In this document: one piece after another, positions 1 through 6,396 of the stretch | Layout of the letters: every line of letters starts with the position of its first letter | How positions within the stretch are numbered: the first letter of the stretch is position 1 | Origin: CAZMCC01 sp964564695 | GTDB lineage: Bacteria; Planctomycetota; Phycisphaerae; Phycisphaerales; UBA1924 | Length of the DNA stretch: 16,309 nt | NCBI GenBank assembly: GCA_964564695.1 | Contig: CAZMCC010000089.1 | Span: 1-16,309, forward strand | Direction of reading: 5' to 3' | The notes under the pieces: model-generated | Database searches by the model: none | What the model was told of the DNA's origin: nothing | The model's input: the letters and a program-made list of their open reading frames with translations, nothing else | Made by a program: the position numbers and the translations under genes

Positions 1-1695
1 CTTGAGCCAGGCGCGGGCGCGACGGATGCTGCGGGAGATCGCCTTGATCGCGTCCTCCTGGCTGACGACGCGCTTGTGGAGCTCCTTCTCGAGCTCGAGC
101 AGGCGGGCGGCCTCTTCCTTCTCGAGACGCTGGAGCGGAACGCCCGTCATCTTGCTGACGACTTCCGCGATCACGTTCTCGTCGACGGTGCCGGCGACTT
201 CCTTGCTCTTCTCGCGCCACTCGCGCTGGAGCTGGTCCTTCTGGCGCTTGAGCTGCTCGGCCTTGTCGCGCAGCTCGGCGGCCTTCTCGTAGTCGGCGCT
301 CTTGACCGCCTCGTCCTTCGAGACGCTGAGCCGCTCGATCTGGGCCTCGATGTCCGCCAGGTTCGGCGGCTTGGTCATGCTCTTGAGACGCACCCGCGCG
401 CCGGCCTCGTCGATCACGTCGATCGACTTGTCCGGCTGGACGCGGCCCGTGATGTAGCGGCCGGAGAGCTCGACGGCGGCCTTCACGGCGTCGTCGGTGA
501 TCTGCACGCGGTGGTGCTGCTCGTAGCGGTCGCGCAGACCCTTGAGGATCTCGATCGTCTGCTCGTTGTTGGGAGGATCGACCGGGATCGGCTGGAAGCG
601 ACGGGCCAGGGCGGCGTCCTTCTCGATGTACTTGCGGTACTCGTCGAAGGTGGTGGCGCCGATGCACTGGATCTCGCCGCGGGCGAGCGCGGGCTTGAGG
701 ACGTTGGACGCGTCGATCGCGCCCTCGGCCCCGCCGGCCCCGACGAGCGTGTGCAGCTCGTCGATGAACAGCATGACGTTGCCCGCGCGGCGGACCTCGT
801 TCATGACGGCCTTGATGCGCTCCTCGAACTGGCCGCGGTACTTGGTGCCCGCGACCATCATCGCGAGGTCAAGCACGACGAGCCGCTTGTCGTGGAGGAT
901 GTCCGGGACGTCGGCCGAGACGATCCGCTGGGCGAGCCCCTCGACGATCGCGGTCTTGCCGACGCCGGCCTCGCCGAGTAGAACGGGGTTGTTCTTCGTG
1001 CGACGGCACAGGACCTGCACGAGGCGCTCGATCTCGTTGGCCCGGCCGATGACCGGGTCGAGGGTGCTCTCGCGGGCGAGCTCGGTGAGGTCGCGCCCGA
1101 AGGAGTCGAGGGCCGGGGTCTGGCTCTTGCGTCCGCCCTTGGCGGACTTCTCGCCCGAACCGGTCGCGCCGCTGGAGCCGGCGCCCGAAGACTGGCCGGA
1201 GCCGGCCGGTTCACCCGGCCCGCCCCCGCCGCCGCCTGTGGCCTCTTCGCTTTCGGTGCCGGCGCCCAGGAGGTTCAGGACCTCCTCGCGGACTTCCTCG
1301 AGCTTGAGGCCGAGATTCATGAGGACCTGCGCGGCGACGCCGTCGTGCTCGCGGAGCAGGCCCAGGAGCAGGTGCTCGGTGCCGACGTAATTATGGTTGA
1401 GGTTGCGGGCCTCTTCGATGGCGTACTCGATGACCTTCTTGGCCCGCGGGGTCTGCGGGAGGCGGCCCATCGTGACCATCTCGGGGCCGGCCTTGACGAG
1501 CTTCTCGACCTCGAGGCGGACCTTGCGCAGGTCCACATCGAGGTTCTTGAGCACGTTGGCGCCGACGCCGGACCCTTCCTTGACGAGGCCGAGCAGGATG
1601 TGCTCAGTACCGATGTACTCGTGGTTGAGGCGCTGGGCTTCCTGGTTCGCCAGGGCCATTACTTTGCGGGCGCGGTCGGTAAAGCGTTCAAACAT
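1..1695 (-). CDS. clpC: ATP-dependent Clp protease ATP-binding subunit ClpC, C-terminally cut by window edge
   Basis: Hexameric AAA+ unfoldase that feeds substrates to the ClpP peptidase in the cytoplasm. The visible 565 residues hold two Clp_N repeats (about 1-75 and 80-146, each with an YVGTEH/YIGTEH-type motif), then a Gly/Ser-rich linker at 147-192. The first AAA+ domain has Walker A GEAGVGKT at 241-248 (bases 952-975) and Walker B FIDE with D312 and E313. A UVR-like helical middle segment begins near residue 466 (SADYEKAAELRDKAEQLK), which marks ClpC rather than ClpA or ClpB. The second AAA+ domain is just starting (KRVVSQEDAIKAISRSIRRA) when the window ends, so its Walker A and any ClpP-binding loop cannot be seen. 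The ATG at 1695 gives the standard N-terminus MFERFTDRARKVM. No clear Shine-Dalgarno precedes it. No ctsR or mcsAB lies beside it. The family call is secure. Confidence 0.97.
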   Translation of the reverse strand, partial: MFERFTDRARKVMALANQEAQRLNHEYIGTEHILLGLVKEGSGVGANVLKNLDVDLRKVRLEVEKLVKAGPEMVTMGRLPQTPRAKKVIEYAIEEARNLNHNYVGTEHLLLGLLREHDGVAAQVLMNLGLKLEEVREEVLNLLGAGTESEEATGGGGGGPGEPAGSGQSSGAGSSGATGSGEKSAKGGRKSQTPALDSFGRDLTELARESTLDPVIGRANEIERLVQVLCRRTKNNPVLLGEAGVGKTAIVEGLAQRIVSADVPDILHDKRLVVLDLAMMVAGTKYRGQFEERIKAVMNEVRRAGNVMLFIDELHTLVGAGGAEGAIDASNVLKPALARGEIQCIGATTFDEYRKYIEKDAALARRFQPIPVDPPNNEQTIEILKGLRDRYEQHHRVQITDDAVKAAVELSGRYITGRVQPDKSIDVIDEAGARVRLKSMTKPPNLADIEAQIERLSVSKDEAVKSADYEKAAELRDKAEQLKRQKDQLQREWREKSKEVAGTVDENVIAEVVSKMTGVPLQRLEKEEAARLLELEKELHKRVVSQEDAIKAISRSIRRARAWLK

Positions 1696-1849
1696 GGCAC
1701 TCGCTCCGGCGAGGGAGAGGTCGCCCGGTGGCGGTCTCCATCGCGGCTTGGTCCGGAAAGGGGTGGGTGGGCATCCACGTTCCCGGACGCTGTTCTATAC
1801 GCCCCTGGTCCCCCCGGGATCGGTTGCTCGCGTATGTCCTCATCAGTCC

Positions 1850-1870
1850 AATAGTCCCGCCCAAACTATT
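1850..1870. promoter_or_regulatory. Inverted repeat with 9-nt spacer in clpC leader
   Basis: Arms AATAGT and ACTATT are perfect inverse complements separated by nine bases (CCCGCCCAA on the plus strand). The arm-9-arm geometry is that of the CIRCE heat-shock operator bound by HrcA, but the arms are shorter and the sequence is not CIRCE. The AT-rich arms stand out in very GC-rich DNA 155 bases upstream of the clpC start. A repressor site for the stress-related clpC gene is an inference. Confidence 0.3.
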
Positions 1871-2002
1871 CCAGCACGACTGGATCGGCCTGAACCGGGG
1901 TCATCCACAGTCCGCTTGCCGGGATTATCTCAACCCCTTGTGCGGGCGTGGCCTGTCGATCCGTGGCTTGGCGCCGAGATCGACGGGTTCGGGATCGGAA
2001 TG

Positions 2003-2019
2003 TGCGACCATCGTGCCAA
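2003..2019 (-). promoter_or_regulatory. Sigma-54-like promoter match upstream of clpC
   Basis: On the minus strand the 17-mer TTGGCACGATGGTCGCA fits the sigma-54 consensus TTGGCACG-N4-TTGC(A/T) at every defined position but one (C for the second T of the -12 box), with the correct GG-to-GC spacing. The predicted start would lie near 1991, about 300 nt before the clpC ATG, so the leader would be long. A single consensus match in GC-rich DNA can arise by chance, and no enhancer-binding protein gene is visible in the window. Confidence 0.35.
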
Positions 2020-2104
2020 CCTTGCGACCAAGTCTCGATGCCTTCCTGACCCCACCAAGGCCCCTGTCGGCACCCTGGCGGCAGGGGGTGCGCCGCGTCG
2101 GGGC

Positions 2105-2129
2105 GGCTCCTGCCAAGTTGGCAGCAGCC
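2105..2129 (-). terminator. Hairpin downstream of lipoprotein gene (candidate terminator)
   Basis: The stem GGCT-x-CTGCC / GGCAG-x-AGCC has nine pairs, one mismatch and a five-base loop. Its core CTGCCAAGTTGGCAG (2110-2124) is a perfect inverted repeat. It starts 36 bases after the stop codon at 2166. A second, bulged hairpin follows at 2070-2091 (GCACCCTG, loop GCGG, CAGGGGGTGC). Neither has a T-run, so intrinsic termination is uncertain. The perfect core could instead be a protein-binding site. Confidence 0.35.
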
Positions 2130-2165
2130 CCGTGAACTGATCGGGATGCTGGGGATGAATTCCGG

Positions 2166-3338
2166 TTAGCGCTGGGCCTGGGACGCCACCATGCTGAGCG
2201 GCACGGTGGTCTCGGCCTCGGCCCCGGTGAGCTTGTCGCGAACAAGGATCTTGAGGTTGTATTTGCCGATCGTGAGCGTAGAGGGCAGCTCGAGGCGCTG
2301 CACAAGGTAGTAGTCGCGCCGCTGGCGACGCGTGGTGTCGCGGATGGTGACCTCGGGCCTCGTCCACGCGAGCAGCCCGTCGGAGTCGTGGTAGAGCATC
2401 ACGGTTTGGGAGAGCTCCGAAGCGAACCCCGCGGCCTTGTCCAGGGTGGTGGCGGCGCGCTGCTCGAAGCCCTCGACCTCGGTGTAGACGATCATCGTGT
2501 GCGTGCGCCCGACCTGGAAGGTCGTGGACGCGAGCGGCTCGTACACGCCGAAGCTGTCGACCTTGCGGCACAGCGCGACGGCGGGCACGCCGAACACGCT
2601 GGTGCTGGGAACGGGACCGGTCTGCACCACCGCGGAGGTGCTCGAGGGCGCGGGGGTCGCGCCGAGTTCGGCGGCGCGCTGCGAGAGCAGGGCGCCGGCG
2701 GTGGCGGTGTCGAGGCCGCGTGGGCCCTGGGAGGCGAGATCGCGCATGAGGCCCTCGATGGCGTCGGCGCTCTTGCGCTGATCGGAGTCGAGCCACGTCG
2801 AGGGCAGCGCGGGCGGACGGGTGGTGGCGAACGCGCCGAGCGCGGCGTACTGGACGCTCGCGAGCGTGGGATCGCCGCCGGCGTCGGTCCAGGCGCGGAG
2901 GGTGCGCGCGGTGGCCGTCACGAGCTCATCGCGGCGCGAGGCGAGCTCGTCGATGCCGCGGGGCATGGGGGCGGTGAGGGCGGTGGGCGCGGGCTCGGGA
3001 TAGATGCGGGGCGCCGGGGGCTCGCCGGGGCGCTTGGGAACGGGTTCCATTTTCGCGCGGGAGCCGGGGACCGGGCCGTTGCGGGCGCCGGCGGCGGGGT
3101 CGGGCTGCTGGCGGTTGAACGCGGCCTTGAGGTCGGCGGCGGCGTCGTCGAGCTCGGTGGCCGAGCCCTTGACCCGGGTGCTTGCGCGCTGGTCGCCCGT
3201 CTCGGCGTCGTCGTCGCGCGAAGTGGCGGGCCGGTCGGCGCAGGACGCGAGGAGCGCCAGCGTCGTGGCGGCGGTGAGGGAAGCGAGCCGCTTGGTCATG
3301 GTGGGGATCATGGAACGCGTGGCGCAACTCCGGCGCAT
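2166..3338 (-). CDS. Exported lipoprotein of unknown function
   Basis: A 390-residue protein with an N-terminal signal ending in a lipobox: LALLAS precedes Cys33, so it should be lipidated at C33 and anchored in a membrane facing the periplasm. The next residue is Ala, not Asp, which does not suggest inner-membrane retention. Residues about 35-115 are low-complexity and Pro/Arg/Ala-rich. A helical segment follows at about 120-165. The last ~150 residues look like a folded beta-rich domain, with stretches such as HTMIVYTEVEGFEQ and TIGKYNLKILVRDKLTG. The start at 3338 is favoured by AGGAGG six bases upstream. The internal Met14 (3299) would also leave a good signal peptide. I do not recognise a named family. 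It lies 104 bases downstream of holA on the same strand and may be co-transcribed. Confidence 0.8.
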   Translation of the reverse strand: MRRSCATRSMIPTMTKRLASLTAATTLALLASCADRPATSRDDDAETGDQRASTRVKGSATELDDAAADLKAAFNRQQPDPAAGARNGPVPGSRAKMEPVPKRPGEPPAPRIYPEPAPTALTAPMPRGIDELASRRDELVTATARTLRAWTDAGGDPTLASVQYAALGAFATTRPPALPSTWLDSDQRKSADAIEGLMRDLASQGPRGLDTATAGALLSQRAAELGATPAPSSTSAVVQTGPVPSTSVFGVPAVALCRKVDSFGVYEPLASTTFQVGRTHTMIVYTEVEGFEQRAATTLDKAAGFASELSQTVMLYHDSDGLLAWTRPEVTIRDTTRRQRRDYYLVQRLELPSTLTIGKYNLKILVRDKLTGAEAETTVPLSMVASQAQR

Positions 3339-3344
3339 GGTCGG

Positions 3345-3350
3345 CCTCCT
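3345..3350 (-). promoter_or_regulatory. Shine-Dalgarno AGGAGG for the lipoprotein gene
   Basis: On the minus strand a consensus AGGAGG sits six bases before the ATG at 3338. Strong Shine-Dalgarno sites are scarce elsewhere in this window, so it decides the start in favour of 3338 over the internal ATG at 3299. Confidence 0.6.
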
Positions 3351-3442
3351 GCCCGTTGCTCGCGCGAGCGGTTTGGGCGCACGGCGTGCGCTCGCAGCGT
3401 CCGCGAGGGGGCCGAGCTATCGGTTGATCGGCGGTCGGACAA

Positions 3443-4549
3443 TCAGCGGCAGGAGCCCGCAAATCGGAGCGTGAGCACTTCGAGGTTCACGACCGGGTCA
3501 CCCTGGCCGGTTTTCAGCTTCACGTCGGTCTCGACCGCCGCCTGGAAGAGCTCGGCGGCGCGGTCGGGCGGGAGCTTGCGGGCGGCCTTGAAAACGGCCT
3601 CCTGCTGCGGGCCCCAGAGCTTGAGGCGTCCGGCGAGGGCGTAGGGGTTTTCGCCGGCGGCGAGGCCGACCGAGGCGCCGTGCAGTTTCCGCGCGAGGTC
3701 GATGTATGCCCAGTTGAGGGGCACGGGGTCCTGGCGCGAGACTTCGACGAGCTCGCGCAGGTGCGCAAGGGCTGCGCCGGCGTCGCCGGAGACCAGCGAG
3801 GACTGGATGGCGAAGAACTTCTCCTCGCGGGCGAAGCCCACGAACTCGTCGACGACCTTGGCGGTGATCGTCGCGCCGGGCTCGACGCACGCGAGCTTGG
3901 CGATCTCGGTGTCGAGGCGGGAGAGGTCCGGGCCGATGTGGTTCACGAGCAGTGCGGCGGCGTCGGGGGCGAGCTCGACCGAGTGCACCTTGCGGCAGCG
4001 CCCGCGGCACCAGGCGATGGTCTTCGGGACGTCCGGCGCCTCGCACTTGATGACTGCGCCGGCATCACCGAGTGCGGCGATCGCCTTGTCGAGCCGGCCG
4101 GGGCGCCACGTCGTCGCGCGGAGCACGAGCGTGGCGGATGACGAGGGCTCCTCGGCGTAGGACTCGAAGAGTTCGCGCGGGGTCTTGCGGCGCGGGCCGC
4201 GGGCGGCGGGCTTGGGAGTGGGGGGGGCGGCGCCTTCGTCGTCCTCGGACTCCTTGAGCAGGGCGTCGGCGCTGTCGACGATGAGGAGCTTGTGCCCGGC
4301 CATGAGGCCGAAGGAGCGGCACTCGTCGAGGATCTCGGCCGGGAGATTGGCTGAACCGGCGGCGGCGCCGTCGAAGCGGAGCGTGTCGAAGGAGCCGTGG
4401 GCGGCGGCGAGGGCGTCGCGGAGCGCCTGCGTGTGATAATCGATGAGGAAGCGCTCGGGGCCGTGGAGGATGGCGATCCGCGTGTCGGCGGAGAGGGGTG
4501 GGGGCGGAGGGGGGGCGTCGGACTTGGACTTGGCGGGGGACTTGGCCAC
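3443..4549 (-). CDS. holA: DNA polymerase III subunit delta
   Basis: The delta subunit of the clamp loader, which opens the sliding beta clamp during replication. The protein matches HolA from end to end: an N-terminal AAA-like region opening with RIAILHGPERFLIDYHTQAL, a segment LMAGHKLLIVDSADALL, the middle-domain stretch DLSRLDTEIAKLA, and the C-terminal collar FFAIQSSLVSGDAGAALAHL. As usual for delta there is no functional Walker A. An insert of about 25 residues rich in Pro/Ala/Arg lies between the LIVDSADALL strand and ELFESYAEE. I chose the GTG at 4549 (368 residues, starting MAKSPAKSKSD), because the conserved region begins about 20 residues later. A GTG at 4651 would add 34 unconserved-looking residues and cannot be excluded. 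Neither start has a Shine-Dalgarno. It is transcribed divergently from the membrane-protein gene at 4734. Confidence 0.9.
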   Translation of the reverse strand: MAKSPAKSKSDAPPPPPPLSADTRIAILHGPERFLIDYHTQALRDALAAAHGSFDTLRFDGAAAGSANLPAEILDECRSFGLMAGHKLLIVDSADALLKESEDDEGAAPPTPKPAARGPRRKTPRELFESYAEEPSSSATLVLRATTWRPGRLDKAIAALGDAGAVIKCEAPDVPKTIAWCRGRCRKVHSVELAPDAAALLVNHIGPDLSRLDTEIAKLACVEPGATITAKVVDEFVGFAREEKFFAIQSSLVSGDAGAALAHLRELVEVSRQDPVPLNWAYIDLARKLHGASVGLAAGENPYALAGRLKLWGPQQEAVFKAARKLPPDRAAELFQAAVETDVKLKTGQGDPVVNLEVLTLRFAGSCR

Positions 4550-4693
4550 GGGCTGAGCGTAGGAGTGGCGAGCGAAATCATCTTTCCTTCGAACCGGGGA
4601 GATGAGGTCGCAGTAATTCCTCGCGAGCGGCGAACGGCGTCGCTCGCCCACCGCTCGCCCCGGCGTTTCTCACGATCGGGGCGCTCCCAATCC

Positions 4694-4712
4694 CGCCGCG
4701 CCCGGCGCGGCG
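4694..4712. promoter_or_regulatory. Perfect 9-bp inverted repeat just upstream of the membrane-protein operon
   Basis: CGCCGCGCC and GGCGCGGCG flank a single central C, giving a perfect 19-base dyad that ends 21 bases before the ATG at 4734. It lies in the divergent region between holA and the membrane-protein operon. It could be an operator or a leader hairpin. In such GC-rich DNA a chance origin is possible. A weak Shine-Dalgarno (AAGGA) follows it. Confidence 0.3.
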
Positions 4713-4733
4713 TGCACACAACAAGGACACCGC

Positions 4734-5642
4734 ATGCTGCCTGCCTGGTTCCGCGGGCTCGACGCGCTTCTGCGCGCCGAGCCGTCCGCAGGCGGAGTGG
4801 GCGGGGCGCTCGATGACCGAGCGCGCCCGCTGGATCCCCGTCGTCTGCTGATGCTCGCGATCGCGCTGGGCGCGGCCTATGGGTTCTTCATGGGGTGGTT
4901 TGCGCTCTCGGGGGGGACGTGGGGCGGCGTGCTGCAGATGTTCAGCGGCATGTTCAAGCTGCCGCTGGTGTTCGTGCTGACCATGGTGGTGACGCTGCCC
5001 TCGCTGTACGTGTTCAGCGCGCTGATGGGCAGCCGCATGCCGATCGACGCCGTGCTGCGGATGCTGCTGTCGGCGGCGGTGGTGAGCCTGGCGGTGGCGG
5101 CGTCCTTGGGGCCGATCCTGGGGTTCTTCACGCTGAGCACGACGAACTACGCGTTCATGGTGCTGCTGAACGTGGGGCTGCTGGGGCTCGCGGGGTTCAC
5201 GGGGTTGAACTATCTGCTGAGGACATTGCGGGCGCGGACGGGTGCCCAGCCCATGGCGGCGCCGGTGCAGGAGGAGTTCGTGCGCGAGGAGGCGCCGACG
5301 CCTGCGCCGGTGCCGTCGGTATCGCCGCCACCACCACCGCTCGAAGCGGAGGACGGATACGGGGCCGACCCGCGGACGCCGGCGTATCCGGGGTTTCGGC
5401 CGCCGGTGGCGCGCGTGTTTCGCCCGGTGCCGCCACCCCGACCGCCCGCGCCGCCACGTGATGTTGCCGACGCGATCATCCGCGTGTGGGTGCTGATCTG
5501 CGGCGTGGTCGGGCTGCAGATGGCGTGGCTGCTGCGCCCGTTCATTGGGTCGCCGGATCTGGCGTTCCAGCTCTTTCGCCCGAAGGAGGGCAACGTGTTC
5601 CAGTCGCTCGTGGGGACGGCGGGTCGGCTGCTGGGGCTGTAG
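4734..5642 (+). CDS. Multi-pass membrane protein, RPFIGSP motif, first of a tandem pair
   Basis: A 302-residue integral membrane protein. Four hydrophobic segments lie in the first 175 residues (from about residue 38, e.g. LLMLAIALGAAYGFFMGW, then LPLVFVLTMVVTLPSLYVF). A Pro-rich linker of roughly 75 residues follows, then a fifth segment VWVLICGVVGLQMAWLL that runs straight into RPFIGSP at 268-274. After this comes a short polar tail ending NVFQSLVGTAGRLLGL. The next gene encodes a paralogue with the same order and an equivalent RPFIGTP motif, but without the long linker. I recall similar hypothetical membrane proteins in planctomycetes, but no function. AAGGA lies a few bases before the ATG. 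The stop codon abuts the next ATG with no gap, so translation is probably coupled. Confidence 0.85.
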   Translation: MLPAWFRGLDALLRAEPSAGGVGGALDDRARPLDPRRLLMLAIALGAAYGFFMGWFALSGGTWGGVLQMFSGMFKLPLVFVLTMVVTLPSLYVFSALMGSRMPIDAVLRMLLSAAVVSLAVAASLGPILGFFTLSTTNYAFMVLLNVGLLGLAGFTGLNYLLRTLRARTGAQPMAAPVQEEFVREEAPTPAPVPSVSPPPPPLEAEDGYGADPRTPAYPGFRPPVARVFRPVPPPRPPAPPRDVADAIIRVWVLICGVVGLQMAWLLRPFIGSPDLAFQLFRPKEGNVFQSLVGTAGRLLGL

Positions 5643-6393
5643 ATGGACAGCAAAGGACGGACGCGGAGGCCCCTCGCTGACGCTCGGGGTTCGTTGAGAA
5701 CCATCGTGCGGGCGCTGGGGCGCGGGCATCGGGTGCCGCCGGGGGCGCTCGCGGTCGTGGCGGTTGTGTGTGCGGCGTTCTACGGGGCGGTGATGGGGAG
5801 CTACCGGGCCGACGAGCCGGGGCGGTGGGTGCTGGTGTTCTACGGCATGGTGAAGGGGCCGCTGCTGATCCTCACCACGACCGGGCTGTGCATTCTGCCG
5901 TTCTTTGCGGTGAACGCGGCCCTGGGGCTGCGGAGCGACTGGGGGCGGGCGCTGCGGGCGATTGCGGCTGGGCAGGCGGCGATGTCGTTGTCGCTGGCGT
6001 CGCTCGCGCCGGTGACGCGGGTGGCGTATGTGAGCGGGCTGGACCATCGATGGGCCGTGCTGTTCAACCTGATGATGTTCGGCGTGGCGAGCCTGGCGGC
6101 GCAGCGGGTGATCGGGCGGTACTACCGGCCGTTGATCCGGCGGTCGCGCTGGCACGCGGCGACGCTGGTGCTGTGGCTGGGGCTGTACGGGTTTGTGGGG
6201 GTGCAGACGGCCTGGATGCTTCGGCCGTTCATCGGGACGCCGGGGCAGGAAGTGACGTTCCTGCGGGCGGAGCCGTTCAGCAACGCGTACATGGCGGTGG
6301 CGGACCTGATCGCGGGGGCGGCCAAGGCGCCGCGCCCCCCCCCGCGCCGCCGAGCCGGAGCAGAACGGGCGGCTGCCTGCTCCGTACCCTTGA
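5643..6393 (+). CDS. Multi-pass membrane protein, second of the tandem pair, frameshifted at a C9 run near its 3' end
   Basis: A paralogue of the preceding gene: five hydrophobic segments (LAVVAVVCAAFYGAVMG; GPLLILTTTGLCILPFFAV; a third near ALRAIAAGQAAMSLSLAS; WAVLFNLMMFGVASLAA; ATLVLWLGLYGFVGVQTAWML) and the motif RPFIGTP at 194-200. GMVKGPLL aligns with GMFKLPLV of the first copy. As the sequence stands, the frame runs through C9 (6335-6343) and on to 6887, 490 bases inside the kinase gene, with a tail of shadow-like Arg/Gly/Ala-rich residues. Removing one C gives a tail ending EPEQNGRLPAPYP and a TGA at 6391-6393, three bases before the kinase GTG, for a 249-residue protein. I give that end. 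A real frameshift, a contingency tract or a base-calling error are all possible. Confidence 0.75.
5665..5695. repeat. REP-like unit, copy A (inside the second membrane-protein gene)
   Basis: GGAG followed by CCCCTCGCTGACGCTCGGGG and then TTCG. The CCCC and GGGG ends pair and enclose TCGCTGACGCTC. A related unit (GGAG, five bases, TCGCT, then GCTCG) occurs at 9645-9680. Here it is translated as part of the unconserved N-terminus (RPLADARGSL). The look is of a short interspersed palindromic repeat. Two copies in one window suggest but do not prove a family. Confidence 0.35.
6335..6343. repeat. C9 homopolymer at the predicted frameshift
   Basis: Nine consecutive C residues in the 3' part of the second membrane-protein gene. 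A tract of eight would restore a frame that ends immediately before the kinase gene. Runs of this length are prone both to replication slippage and to sequencing error. Confidence 0.75.
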
Positions 6394-6396
6394 CCC

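Larger units (their letters stand above)
1696..2165. other. 470-base gap upstream of clpC, no gene seen
   Basis: This stretch lies between the clpC start and the stop of the lipoprotein gene, both on the minus strand. I see no convincing coding region: the frames open across it have atypical composition and no family resemblance. It holds the sigma-54-like match, the 9-nt-spacer inverted repeat and the two hairpins described separately. A small RNA or a long regulated 5' leader is possible. Confidence 0.5.

Noticed and set aside
2388..3644. A 418-codon plus-strand open frame opposite the lipoprotein gene
   Set aside because: Gly/Ala/Arg-rich with no recognisable domain. The opposite strand has a signal peptide, lipobox and Shine-Dalgarno.
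4495..4520. G-rich tract that could form a G-quadruplex
   Set aside because: It encodes the Pro run of HolA (PPPPPP), and G-runs of this kind are expected in such GC-rich coding sequence. No regulatory context.
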